DNA from: Desulfovibrio legallii
GTDB taxonomy: Bacteria > Desulfobacterota > Desulfovibrionia > Desulfovibrionales > Desulfovibrionaceae
Reading direction: 5' to 3'
DNA: 64,000 nucleotides
Assembly (NCBI RefSeq): GCF_900102485.1
Contig: NZ_FNBX01000001.1
Span: 62,001 to 126,000 of the forward strand
The notes beneath the pieces were generated by a model. That model searched no databases, was not told the DNA's origin, and worked only from the letters and a program-made list of their open reading frames with translations. Positions 35,982 through 44,110 of this stretch are shown here, in pieces. How positions within the stretch are numbered: position 1 is the stretch's first letter; each line of letters opens with the position of its first letter. The position numbers and the translations under genes are program-made.

Positions 35982-38495
35982 TCAGGCCAGCACGGCGCGG
36001 GCCTCGGCCACGCGGGCCTCTTCCTCGCGGCCCAGGGCGCGTAGGGCGCGGGCCAGGGTCTGCCACGCCTCGGGCCGGTCCTGCAGGCCGGCGCTTTTGC
36101 GGGCCAGCATCTCGGCAATGGCGGGGTCTTCCCCCCCATCCAGGTAAATCCTGGCCAACAGCAGCATGGCAGCGGCGTCCTGCGGGTTGCGCACCAGGGC
36201 CTCGTGCAGCAGCTCGCGGGCCTCGCCTCCCCGGCGCTGGCGCACGGCCACTCGCGCAAGACAGCGCCGGGCCACGCTGGGCCCTTCGGGATGCGCGTCC
36301 TCAATGGCGGCCGCCTGTTCGTAGTGCCGCCTGGCCTCGGCCCGGCGGCCGCCCTGCTCACAGAGCTGCCCCAGACGGATATGGGCAAAAAGATGCTCCG
36401 GCGCGATCTTGACGCACTGGCGGAAGTAGCGGGCCGCAGCCCGGCGTTCGCCCAGGCTCTGGCAGACAGTGCCCAGGTTGTAGTAGACCTGCTCCGCCGC
36501 GGCCGGTTCCGGCTTATGGCGCAGGGCCTCCAGAAAATGCCGCCGCGCCTCGTGCTGACGGCCCAGGGCGGCCATGCACACGCCAAGAGAATTCCAGGCC
36601 ATGACGTTGCCCGCATCCGCCAGCAAGGCCAGCTTGTATTCCTCCACCGCGCCGAACACGTCGCCCAGGCTGTAACGCCTGTCAGCGCTGATGTTCAGGG
36701 CCAGGGAGTTACAAACCCCGGCGCGCGGTTCCGGCAGCAGCAGCGCGTATTCCAAGGCCTTGAGGGCACAGTCGGGCATTTCCGCCTTGCGGAAGCGGAG
36801 AAAAGGATAACCCGCCAGGCCCGCGGCTGCGGCCAGACCGCACTTCTGCAGCGCCGCGCACAGCGCCTGATACGCGGGCAGCAGCGCGGCTGCCGGCTGG
36901 CCGGGATGAAAAAAGATCAGGCTGTTGCTGCCGTAAAGGCCCGCCAGGGGAGCCTCCGCCGCCGAGATCCCCGCCATTGGGGCACGCCAGAGCTCCAGAG
37001 CTCTGGCCAGGGGGTCCGCGCCACGCCTTCCCCCTTGCACAGGGCCATTCCCTTCGCCGTTGCGCGCCGTTTCCAGGCGCAGCAAAGCCAGGGTAAAGAC
37101 GGCGCAGGGCTCCGCCGCCCCGGCGAAGCGGCGCAAAAAATCCCCATGCCCGCACAAATCGCCGGGCAGCGCTCCGGCGGCCGGGGCCGCGTGCGCGACG
37201 ACGGATGCGGACGCGGCCTGCGCCGCCGCTGCGGGTTCCCTGGCCGCGCGCTCCTGCCGCCCGCCGTCCGCAGGCGTTGTTTCCGCCTGCGTCAGGGGAA
37301 CGCCCCCCTCCTCCAGATCCGGGCTCAGGCCGGGCCCGGCCCCCAGCAGGGTCAGCCCGTCGCCGGGCGCGGGCTGGTTGGTGGCGTCGGCCAGGTGCAC
37401 GATCTCGCCCACTGCATCCGTATCCCGCGCGCGCAGCAGCACTATCTCGCCCTTATTGCGCGGCTCGCCCCCCGGCGTTCGGTCCCAGAGGGCAAAGCGC
37501 ATGCCTTCCCTGGCCTTGGCCTGACGCCCCAGGCTCACCCGCACCCGCCCCAGGGGCAGATTTTCCAGCACCAGCCCGCCTTCCTGCAGGATGCGGGCAA
37601 AGGGCATGACGCAGCAGGCCTTGCCCGGCGCGGCGCACACGGCCTGTCCAGCCACATCGGCGGCCAGCCTGGCGCGGTCCATGCAGCGGCGGGCCTGCTC
37701 GCTCATGGGCATCTTCATTTCCGGCCCCTGCATATCCTGCGGATAAAGGGCATGCCCGGCACAGAGCTCCAGCGGCGCGCGCTTGCGGGTCAGGGGCAGG
37801 CGCGTCTCCACGGCCCGCATGCGCTCCAGCGCGGCCACAGCCAGCTTATGGCACGCGCCGCGGCCGCTGGCCGCCAGCAAAAAAGCAAATTCATAGCGTC
37901 CCACCCGGGCCGTCAGCACGTCCGAAGGCAGATCCGCGCGGCAGGCCGCCGCCAGTGCCCGCAGCAGATCCTGAACAAAGCCGTGCCCCGCCAGCCGCAA
38001 GAGCTCCGGGCCGTTCTGCAGCCGCACCAGCACAAGCCCCATGCACAGGCGGTGCAGGGGGGCCTCGTGTCCGCCGGCCATAGCCGGGTCTTCCAGATGA
38101 GCGCGCACGCGCGCCGCGGCCTCTTCCATACGGGAAAACAACACGTCTTCCGTGGCCAGGCCGGTAAGCGCGTCCGTGCGGGAGGCCCGCACCCAGGCCA
38201 GATTATCCAGACACAAAGCCGTCACGGCCGGCAGCACGGGCAACAGGGCCCGCGCCGCGCGCGCCCGCACGCCGTGCAGCATGAGCACGCCCAGCGCCCG
38301 CCCCTCCCGCTGCAGCGGGAGCAGGAGCCGACGCTCCCGCGAAAGGAGCTGCGGCTCCGTGGGGGCATGCTCCGTGGGAAAATACAGCGCGTGCCCGCTG
38401 AAGGAGAAAAACGCCTCCAGCTGCCCGCAGAGCAGCCCTTCCATTTCGATGATGTCTTCACGCTCCAGCCGGGGAGGGGATAACAATGGCTTCAT
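35982..38495 (-). CDS. Degenerate GGDEF-like protein with C-terminal TPR repeats
   Basis: 837 residues. Residues ~100-260 follow a diguanylate-cyclase fold: SRTDALTGLATEDVLFSRM (105-123) is the standard entry motif, and RVGRYEFAFLLA (197-208) stands where GGDEF should be, so cyclase activity is almost certainly lost. An Ala-rich middle is followed by a second GGDEF-like or unrelated region, then at least six TPRs (about 590-837: AVEEYKLALLADAGNVMAWNSLGVCMAALGRQHEARRHFLEAL, and so on). No membrane helix. It could be a c-di-GMP-fold scaffold. The ATG at 38495 has only a weak ribosome site (CTTTCAGG). Single-gene transcript. Confidence 0.85.
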   Translation of the reverse strand: MKPLLSPPRLEREDIIEMEGLLCGQLEAFFSFSGHALYFPTEHAPTEPQLLSRERRLLLPLQREGRALGVLMLHGVRARAARALLPVLPAVTALCLDNLAWVRASRTDALTGLATEDVLFSRMEEAAARVRAHLEDPAMAGGHEAPLHRLCMGLVLVRLQNGPELLRLAGHGFVQDLLRALAAACRADLPSDVLTARVGRYEFAFLLAASGRGACHKLAVAALERMRAVETRLPLTRKRAPLELCAGHALYPQDMQGPEMKMPMSEQARRCMDRARLAADVAGQAVCAAPGKACCVMPFARILQEGGLVLENLPLGRVRVSLGRQAKAREGMRFALWDRTPGGEPRNKGEIVLLRARDTDAVGEIVHLADATNQPAPGDGLTLLGAGPGLSPDLEEGGVPLTQAETTPADGGRQERAAREPAAAAQAASASVVAHAAPAAGALPGDLCGHGDFLRRFAGAAEPCAVFTLALLRLETARNGEGNGPVQGGRRGADPLARALELWRAPMAGISAAEAPLAGLYGSNSLIFFHPGQPAAALLPAYQALCAALQKCGLAAAAGLAGYPFLRFRKAEMPDCALKALEYALLLPEPRAGVCNSLALNISADRRYSLGDVFGAVEEYKLALLADAGNVMAWNSLGVCMAALGRQHEARRHFLEALRHKPEPAAAEQVYYNLGTVCQSLGERRAAARYFRQCVKIAPEHLFAHIRLGQLCEQGGRRAEARRHYEQAAAIEDAHPEGPSVARRCLARVAVRQRRGGEARELLHEALVRNPQDAAAMLLLARIYLDGGEDPAIAEMLARKSAGLQDRPEAWQTLARALRALGREEEARVAEARAVLA

Positions 38496-38561
38496 CCTGA
38501 AAGTGTAGGGCGGCGGCGGCGAATTGTCTAGAAAAATTCAGGAGACCCGCAGCCTCCGCCC

Positions 38562-38590
38562 TTGCCCGGTGCCTGGTTCCGGGCTAGACT
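38562..38590 (+). promoter_or_regulatory. Promoter of the 38639-40748 operon
   Basis: TTGCCC (38562-38567), 17 bases, TAGACT (38585-38590), 49 bases before the first start codon. Confidence 0.6.
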
Positions 38591-38638
38591 GAAATCCGCT
38601 CTATCTTTCAGACCGGCGCTTCCGCCAAAGGATCTTTT

Positions 38639-39265
38639 ATGGCCGTTGCAACCTTTCCCCTGGGCCCGCTGGAAACCAACAGCTACCTGCTGCACACCGC
38701 CGCGCAGGCCGTGGCCGTGGACGTGGGGGGCGACCCCGCGCCCATGCTGGACTACCTGCGGGAGCACAAGCTCGCCCTGGCGGCCATCTGCATCACGCAC
38801 CGGCACTTCGACCATCTGTACGGCGTGGCCGACCTGGCAAAGGCCACGGACGCGCCCGTCTATGTGCCCCAGGGCGACGACGCCCTGGCCCAGACCGAAT
38901 CCAGCCAGGGCGGGCTCTGGGGCTTCCCCCCGGTGCCGCCCTTCGTCAGCCAGCCCATGCCCGAAGGAACCGCCGCCTTCGGCGGCATGGACTGCCAGAT
39001 ACTGAACACGCCAGGCCACACGCCGGGCGGGGTTTCCCTGTACTTTCCGACGGAAGGCGTGGTCTTTACGGGCGACGCGCTCTTTTACCGCTCCATCGGT
39101 CGCACGGATTTCCCCGGCGGGGACCACGAAACCCTGCTCCATTCCGTGCGCGACGTGCTCTTCAAGCTGCCCGACGCCACGCGCGTCTTCCCCGGTCACG
39201 GCCCGGCCACCAGCATCGGCGACGAAAAACTGAATAACCCCTTCTGCGGCGAATTCCCCTCATGA
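38639..39265 (+). CDS. Metallo-beta-lactamase-fold hydrolase (glyoxalase II-like)
   Basis: 208 residues. THRHFDH (53-59) is the THxHxDH metal motif; LNTPGHTPGG, FTGDALFYRSIGRTDFPGGD and FPGHGPATSIGDEKLNNPF complete the set and are typical of the small YcbL-type glyoxalase II branch. Likely hydrolyses a thioester such as S-lactoylglutathione, substrate unproved. The next gene overlaps its stop (ATGA). Confidence 0.9.
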   Translation: MAVATFPLGPLETNSYLLHTAAQAVAVDVGGDPAPMLDYLREHKLALAAICITHRHFDHLYGVADLAKATDAPVYVPQGDDALAQTESSQGGLWGFPPVPPFVSQPMPEGTAAFGGMDCQILNTPGHTPGGVSLYFPTEGVVFTGDALFYRSIGRTDFPGGDHETLLHSVRDVLFKLPDATRVFPGHGPATSIGDEKLNNPFCGEFPS

Positions 39266-39957
39266 ACCGGCCGCTGGTCCTGCTCTGCAGCCCCCACCCC
39301 AACGGGGTTTCGGATACGGTAGCGGCCCTGTTCGCCCAGGGCATGGCCGACGCGGGGCAACAGCTGCGCCTCCTGCCTTTGCGGGATTACGCCTTCGCCC
39401 CCTGCACCAACTGCGGGGGCTGCGCGGCCCCACCCCACCGCTGCACGCTGGATACGGCCAACGACAAGGCGGCGCAGATCCTGCAGCTCATTCTGGACGC
39501 CCCCCTGGTGCTCCTTTCCTCCCCCATCTACTTTTATTCTCTGCCCGCGCACTTCAAGGCGCTTATCGACCGCTCCCAGCGCTTCTGGGCCGGGCAGGCT
39601 CACGATGCCGGGCACGCCGCCGCACAGCTCAAGCCGGTGCTGGCGGCCCTCTGCGCCGGACGCTCTCGCGGCAACAAGCTCTTTGCCGGGGCCCTGCTCA
39701 CGCTGAAATACTTTCTGGCCCCGCTCCATGCGGGCATCCGCGAAACCCGCCTCCTGCGCGGGCTGGAAACCACGCAGGATCTGCTGGAGCGCCCGGCGGT
39801 CTGCGGCGCGCTGCGCTCCTGGGGGCACGACTGGGGCAGCCGCCTGGCCGCGCTGCCGCACGAAGCCCCCCACGGTCAGGCCGCACCGGACCTGTTCGCG
39901 CCACACCTGCCCGAACTGGATCCGTCCGCACCGGATCTGCCTCCCCAGGACCGGTGA
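39262..39957 (+). CDS. Flavodoxin-like NAD(P)H-dependent oxidoreductase (iron-sulfur flavoprotein type)
   Basis: 231 residues. Flavodoxin-like fold of the FMN-reductase family: LLCSPHPNGVSDTVAALF at the N-terminus binds the FMN phosphate, LLSSPIYFYSLPAHFKALIDRSQRFW is the isoalloxazine loop. The Cys group CTNCGGCAAPPHRC (48-61) resembles that of iron-sulfur flavoproteins. The C-terminal ~25 residues are Pro-rich. Overlaps the neighbours by four bases on both sides, so three genes form one operon. Confidence 0.86.
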   Translation: MNRPLVLLCSPHPNGVSDTVAALFAQGMADAGQQLRLLPLRDYAFAPCTNCGGCAAPPHRCTLDTANDKAAQILQLILDAPLVLLSSPIYFYSLPAHFKALIDRSQRFWAGQAHDAGHAAAQLKPVLAALCAGRSRGNKLFAGALLTLKYFLAPLHAGIRETRLLRGLETTQDLLERPAVCGALRSWGHDWGSRLAALPHEAPHGQAAPDLFAPHLPELDPSAPDLPPQDR

Positions 39958-40748
39958 ACGGCCTTCCGCCTTTCCCGGCCCTGCCCGGCCCCGCCGCCTG
40001 GCCGCGCCTGCTGGGCCTGCTGGGCCTGCGCCAAAGGCGCTGCCTCCACTGCCTTGCCCCCTTCGTCCCTGCCCCCAACGCTGCGGGACACAACCCGGAA
40101 GCCCTGCTCTGCCCGGCCTGCCGCCCTTTGCTGGGCCCCTATGCCGGACCGCGCTGCCCCGCCTGCGGCCTGCCCCCGCCGGACTTTGCCCAGCGCACGG
40201 ACCTAGGCGGCCTGTGCGGCCGTTGCCTTACGGAACCGCCCCCCTGGAGCGGCCTGGCATTTTATGGCCTGTACACGGGGGAGCTGCGGCATCTGCTGCT
40301 GCGCCTCAAATTTGACGGGCATCTCTATCTGGCGCCCTTGCTGGCCGGTCTGCTGCTGCGCGCTGCCCGGCATTTGCCGCGCCCGGACGCCCTGCTGGCC
40401 GTGCCGCAACACCCCGCCCACCTGCGCCGCCGCGGCTACAACCAGGCCCACGAGCTGGCCAGGGCCCTGGCCGCAAGCGCGGGCCTGCCCCTGCGCCCCG
40501 TCCTGCTGCGCCGCACAGCGCCGGGCCCGGCCCAATCCACCCTTACGGCGGCGCAACGCCGGGCCAACGTTCGCCACAGCTTTGCCGCCGCTGCGGAGGC
40601 GCAGGGGTTGCGCCTCTGGCTTCTGGACGACGTCATGACCACGGGCAGCACCCTGGCCGCGGCCGTCACCGCCCTGCGGGCCGCCGGGGCTGCGGCGGTG
40701 GACGTGCTGGCCGTGGCTCGCACGCCGCTGGACGAACACAGCACATGA
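39954..40748 (+). CDS. comF: ComF-family phosphoribosyltransferase-like protein
   Basis: 264 residues. Double zinc ribbon (CLHC, CPAC, CPACG, CGRC) then PRTase-like domain: RRRGYNQAHELARALA, ARNQ-like STLTAAQRRANVRHSF and the PRPP loop LWLLDDVMTTGSTL (about 219-232). ComF proteins act in DNA uptake for transformation, through helicase ComFA in Gram-positives; in Deltaproteobacteria the role is less clear. GTG start overlaps the previous stop (GTGA). dprA is in the same window but 4 kb away. Confidence 0.9.
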   Translation: MNGLPPFPALPGPAAWPRLLGLLGLRQRRCLHCLAPFVPAPNAAGHNPEALLCPACRPLLGPYAGPRCPACGLPPPDFAQRTDLGGLCGRCLTEPPPWSGLAFYGLYTGELRHLLLRLKFDGHLYLAPLLAGLLLRAARHLPRPDALLAVPQHPAHLRRRGYNQAHELARALAASAGLPLRPVLLRRTAPGPAQSTLTAAQRRANVRHSFAAAAEAQGLRLWLLDDVMTTGSTLAAAVTALRAAGAAAVDVLAVARTPLDEHST

Positions 40749-40773
40749 CAATGCCGGGCGCTTTCGCTATACT
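40745..40773 (+). promoter_or_regulatory. Promoter of the DUF4198 gene
   Basis: ATGACA (40745-40750), 17 bases, TATACT (40768-40773); it overlaps the comF stop codon. The predicted start near 40780 gives a leader of about 155 bases. Confidence 0.72.
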
Positions 40774-40896
40774 GGGGAGCGCGATTGTGTAGAATTGTTA
40801 TAGAGTTGGCGCAGGGTACGCCCGTGCCTCCGGGCCGGCGGCAGAAAACCGCGCCGACACGATGCAGACCCTGGCGAGGGATCCCCCTTCGCCGCT

Positions 40897-40919
40897 GCCT
40901 GTCCTTGTTATGGACAGGC
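40897..40919 (+). promoter_or_regulatory. Hairpin just before the DUF4198 start
   Basis: GCCTGTCC-TTGTTAT-GGACAGGC, 8-bp perfect stem, ending 15 bases before the ATG and touching the GAGGA ribosome site. The 155-base leader before it is GC-rich and may be structured; I did not recognise a known riboswitch. Confidence 0.5.
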
Positions 40920-40934
40920 CCAGTGAGGACCACC

Positions 40935-42074
40935 ATGCCGCACACCATTTTAGGTTTTTCCGCCCCGCGCCGCGCGCGGTCCGGTTGCCGCCGCGCGCCG
41001 CACGCCCTTGCGCGCCCGGCCCTGTTCTGTCTGCTGCTGACAGGGCTGTTCCTGACCGCCGCCCCCACGGCCCAGGCGCAGGTGACCCTGCTGGTGCCGA
41101 GCGCCCCCAGCGTGGAAGCTCCGCCGGAGCGGGCCGCAAAAGTCGAGGCCAGGCCCGAAACGGCGAAAAACGCCCCCAAGGCCGAAGCAAAGCCCGACGC
41201 CAGGGCCCGCGAGGACAAAAAAAATAAGGAGCAGAAGCCCGACGGTCCGGCCGAGGCCCTGCCCGCCGCCGCAGGCGCGGCGGCCCCTGCGGCGGCCAAC
41301 GCCACCCTGCCCGCTTCCGCGGAAGCGCCTGCGGCTGCGCCGGCTGCGGAAGCGCCCCAGCCCGACATTGATGCGGAAGTGGACGTGCTTATCACCATGC
41401 TGCGGCCCTTCCAGTACGAGGGGCTGGTCATGGACATGCCCCAGCTTTTCGCCGTGCTGCGCTACGACAACGCCACGCCCCTCAAGGAAGGACATTTGCA
41501 GCCCGAACGCCGCGACCTGCTGGGCGATGTAGAGGAAATCCGCTACCTGGACCAGAAGGCCTGGGGGGCCAACGTGGCGCTGAACAAACCCGGCCTCTAT
41601 CAGTTCATCATTGAGGCCCGGCCCTGGTGGGACGCCGCCCGCCAGCGGTTTGTCCAGCACTATGTGAAGACCATTCTGCCCGTGTACGGCGTAGAGCGCG
41701 GCTGGGACGCGCCCGTGGGGCAACGCTTTGAAATTGTGCCCCGCACGCGGCCCTTCGGCCTTATGGCGCCGGTTCTGTTCAGCGGCCAGGCGCGGCTGGA
41801 GGGCAAGCCCCTGCCCAACGCTCTGGTGCGCATGCGCCGCATCAATATGGAAAAAACGGCCGTGCCCACCCCCTGGCACGAAGAACTGGTGGCCAGGGCC
41901 GACAGCCAGGGCGCTTTCTCTTTTGTGCTGGGCCAGCCCGGCTGGTGGTGCTGCCAGGCCGAAACTGAAGGCGCGCCCCTCAAGGGGCCGGACGGCCAGC
42001 CCAGGCCCCTGGATATGGGCGCGCTGCTCTGGCTTTTTGTGGACGCCCCGCCCGCCGCGCCGCGCCAACGCTGA
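40935..42074 (+). CDS. Secreted DUF4198-type protein (metal-transport associated)
   Basis: 379 residues. Signal peptide (about 1-48, LFCLLLTGLFLTAAPTAQAQ), Ala/Pro/Glu/Lys-rich spacer to ~145, then a DUF4198-like domain: LITMLRPFQYEGLVMDMPQLFAVLRYD, NKPGLYQFIIEARPWWDAARQRFVQHYVKTILPV and a carboxypeptidase-regulatory-like fold (LEGKPLPNALVRMRRINME). Proteins of this kind accompany nickel/cobalt uptake systems and act in the periplasm; no transporter is adjacent here. ATG follows GAGGA. Transcribed alone from the promoter at 40745. Confidence 0.78.
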   Translation: MPHTILGFSAPRRARSGCRRAPHALARPALFCLLLTGLFLTAAPTAQAQVTLLVPSAPSVEAPPERAAKVEARPETAKNAPKAEAKPDARAREDKKNKEQKPDGPAEALPAAAGAAAPAAANATLPASAEAPAAAPAAEAPQPDIDAEVDVLITMLRPFQYEGLVMDMPQLFAVLRYDNATPLKEGHLQPERRDLLGDVEEIRYLDQKAWGANVALNKPGLYQFIIEARPWWDAARQRFVQHYVKTILPVYGVERGWDAPVGQRFEIVPRTRPFGLMAPVLFSGQARLEGKPLPNALVRMRRINMEKTAVPTPWHEELVARADSQGAFSFVLGQPGWWCCQAETEGAPLKGPDGQPRPLDMGALLWLFVDAPPAAPRQR

Positions 42075-42150
42075 GCCCCTTGTTTGGGTGTACAGCTAAC
42101 TGCAGCGTTTTACCCGCTTTTTTGCGATAGCGGGTGCGGAGCGTGCTGCC

Positions 42151-42180
42151 TTGGCCTTTTTTGTCCGGAGCGTGTATATT
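42151..42180 (+). promoter_or_regulatory. Candidate promoter of the Mop gene
   Basis: TTGGCC (42151-42156), 18 bases, TATATT (42175-42180). An imperfect TGTAT-N8-ATACA inverted repeat (42173-42190) overlaps the -10 and might be a regulator site; the ~130-base leader beyond it is GC-rich with several possible hairpins. Confidence 0.5.
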
Positions 42181-42318
42181 CAGCCATACATTGCCGGAGA
42201 GCCTCGGAGCAGGTTTTCGTCCGCCGTGGCGGCGGGCAGCCCTGAGGGCTTGCGGCAGCGCTTACGGGAACCGTTGCGGCCGGGCTATCAACCGCACAAA
42301 CGCTCCAAGGAGAACAGC

Positions 42319-42747
42319 ATGAACACCAGCGCGAGAAACGTGTTTCGCGGCAAAATCGTCGCCGTCCATTCCGGTGCCGTCAATGACGAAGTGGAACTGG
42401 CCGTGGAAGGCGGCCCGAGCATTGTGGCCTCCATCACCCAGGTGAGCACCAAAAAGCTGGGCCTCAAGCCCGGCGTAGAAGCCATGGCCCTGATCAAGGC
42501 CAGCTTCGTGCTGCTGGTGGAAGACGCGGAAAACTATCTGCTTTCCACCCGCAACCAGTTTCCCGGCACCATCGGCAAGGTGACCCCCGGCGCGGTCAAC
42601 GCCGAAGTGGTGGTGGACCTGCCCGGCGGCACGTCCATTGCCTCCATCGTGACCATGGGCAGCGTGGAAAAAATGGGCCTCAAGCCCGGCAAAAAGATCA
42701 CCGCCGTCGCCAAGGCCTCCCAGGTCATTCTGGCCGTGCCCAAATAG
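42319..42747 (+). CDS. Mop-type molybdate/molybdopterin-binding protein, two Mop domains
   Basis: 142 residues made of two tandem Mop repeats (about 6-71 and 76-141): SARNVFRGKIVAVHSGAVNDEVELAVEGGPSIVASIT and STRNQFPGTIGKVTPGAVNAEVVVDLPGGTSIASIV. Each ends in GLKPG and (A/V)KAS. Such molbindins (ModG type) store molybdate or tungstate in the cytoplasm, which suits an organism with many Mo/W enzymes (formate dehydrogenase and others). ATG follows AAGGAG. Its transcript runs into repeat R4. Confidence 0.93.
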   Translation: MNTSARNVFRGKIVAVHSGAVNDEVELAVEGGPSIVASITQVSTKKLGLKPGVEAMALIKASFVLLVEDAENYLLSTRNQFPGTIGKVTPGAVNAEVVVDLPGGTSIASIVTMGSVEKMGLKPGKKITAVAKASQVILAVPK

Positions 42748-42759
42748 GATTCAGCCTTT

Positions 42760-42905
42760 AGAACAGATTCCCTTTGTGAATAGGTATTCTCAAAGGTTAC
42801 GACACGTTCGTTCCGGCGCTTGCCAGCGCAGCTGCATTGCGCTTACGCCCGCACGGCGCGCGTCTGCCCGCGCAGCCGCCCGGCAGTGCAACGTTACAAC
42901 GCCGT
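42760..42905 (+). repeat. Dispersed multi-hairpin repeat, copy R4
   Basis: 146 bp, same orientation as R2: AGAACAGATT, block A TTTGTGAATAGGTATTCTCAAAG (one arm mutated), GACACGTTCGTTCCGGCGCT, block B GCGCAGCTGCATTGCGC, TTACGCC, block C GCGCGTCTGCCCGCGCAGCC, block D CGGCAGTGCAACGTTACAACGCCG. It keeps the order but has more changes than R2/R3. Block D resembles that of R1 (TTGCAACGTTGCAA), so R1 and R4 form one subtype and R2, R3, R5 another. Confidence 0.82.
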
Positions 42906-42950
42906 ATATCAGCGGCACCTGCCCGGCAGAGGCTGCCCCCTTTCATGACA

Positions 42951-42987
42951 AAAACGCCCCAAGGCCGTAAGGCCCGGGGCGTTTTTT
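42951..42987. terminator. Bidirectional terminator between R4 and ppaC
   Basis: AAAACGCCCCAAGGCC, loop GTAA, GGCCCGGGGCGTTTTTT. It has a T run on both strands and serves ppaC (minus) and possibly the Mop transcript (plus). Confidence 0.88.
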
Positions 42988-43006
42988 GCGTCAGCTGAAA
43001 GCCTGC

Positions 43007-43924
43007 TTATTTGAAGGCCTTCTCAAAATTGGGAACCACCTGCTTTTTGCGGCTCATGACGCCGGGCAGCCAGACGGAATCGCCCGCGGGCTTGACGCCG
43101 AAGGCTTTTTCCACCACGGCGGGGTTGTCGGAAACGATGAGCATTTCCGAGCCTTCCTTCATGATGTCCGTGAGCAGCAGGAAGACGCTGTGGCGGCCTT
43201 CGCCCTTGACCTTGGCGATCTCGGCCTGCAGGCCGGCCTTGACGGGCTCAAGGATGGAGAGGTCCACCACTTCCAGCTGGCCGATGCCCACTTTGTTGCC
43301 GTTCATGTCAAAGTCTTTGTAGTCGCGGAAGACCAGGTCGTGCATGGAGGTGCCGTCCACGGCGCTCTTGACCTTGAACATCTCCATGCCCAGCTTGACC
43401 ACGTCGTCCACGCCCACAATCTTGGCCAGCTCTTCCACGGCTTTCTTGTCGGCAGGGGTACAGGTGGGGGACTTGAAAATGACGGTATCGGAGAGAATGG
43501 CGCAGAGCATGCCGCCGGCGATACTCTTGGGGATTTCCACGCCGTAGAAGTCATACATGTTCTTGAGCACGGTGTTGGAGCAGCCCACGGGCCAGATCCA
43601 GGCTTCCAGCGGCGTGGAGGTGGTCACGTCGCCCAGCTTGTGGTGGTCCACAATGCCCAGCACGGTGGCGGAGTCCATGCCCTTGGGGGCCTGGGCCAGG
43701 TCGGAATAATCCACCAGATACACTTCCTTGCCGGCCACGTCGGAGACCACCTGGGGCGCCGTCAGGCCGAACTTCTGCAGCACAAAGGCGGTTTCCGGGG
43801 AGGGCGCGCCCTGAGCCACCGGGGTGACGTCCAGGCCGCGTTTGCCGTACAGATCGGCGGCGGCAATGGCGGCAATGATGCTGTCGGTATCGGGATTCAT
43901 GTGACCAAGAACTAATGCGGACAT
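43007..43924 (-). CDS. ppaC: Manganese-dependent (family II) inorganic pyrophosphatase
   Basis: 305 residues. Family II motifs: GHMNPDTDS (7-15), DYSD (72-75), DHHKLGD (93-99) and SRKKQ (291-295), the latter binding phosphate. No CBS insert. It splits pyrophosphate in the cytoplasm; in sulfate reducers this pulls ATP sulfurylase forward. ATG follows AAGGAG by 7 bases. Own promoter (43982-44010) and terminator. Confidence 0.97.
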   Translation of the reverse strand: MSALVLGHMNPDTDSIIAAIAAADLYGKRGLDVTPVAQGAPSPETAFVLQKFGLTAPQVVSDVAGKEVYLVDYSDLAQAPKGMDSATVLGIVDHHKLGDVTTSTPLEAWIWPVGCSNTVLKNMYDFYGVEIPKSIAGGMLCAILSDTVIFKSPTCTPADKKAVEELAKIVGVDDVVKLGMEMFKVKSAVDGTSMHDLVFRDYKDFDMNGNKVGIGQLEVVDLSILEPVKAGLQAEIAKVKGEGRHSVFLLLTDIMKEGSEMLIVSDNPAVVEKAFGVKPAGDSVWLPGVMSRKKQVVPNFEKAFK

Positions 43925-43981
43925 GGCAGTCTCTCCTTCCGTTGGTTCGGGTATGGGCGGTACCGTGGCACCGCTTTGTTC

Positions 43982-44010
43982 TCTTTAGCACAAAGTCAGG
44001 TCCATGCCAA
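43982..44010 (-). promoter_or_regulatory. ppaC promoter
   Basis: Minus strand TTGGCA (44010-44005), 17 bases, TAAAGA (43987-43982), about 58 bases before the ATG. Confidence 0.65.
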
Positions 44011-44055
44011 GACCTTTTGCCGAAAATTCCCGGCTAAAACGCAGCAAAATTACAA

Positions 44056-44081
44056 TAACATATTATAATATTTATATGTTA
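44056..44081. repeat. AT-rich inverted repeat beside the xer gene
   Basis: TAACATA (44056-44062) and TATGTTA (44075-44081) flank TTATAATATTTA. The 26-base element is entirely A/T apart from two bases, unlike its surroundings, and lies 30 bases from the 3' end of the recombinase gene. Confidence 0.5.
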
Positions 44082-44110
44082 GACTGCGATTTACCCTTCT
44101 CGTGATTTTT

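Noticed and set aside
40774..40934. Cobalamin or NiCo riboswitch before the DUF4198 gene
   Set aside because: None of the conserved boxes of either class could be found by eye; left only as an unidentified structured leader.
42760..42905. Reading repeat R4 as a simple terminator of the Mop gene
   Set aside because: It has several hairpins but no T run, and its block order matches the dispersed repeat; a true terminator follows at 42951.
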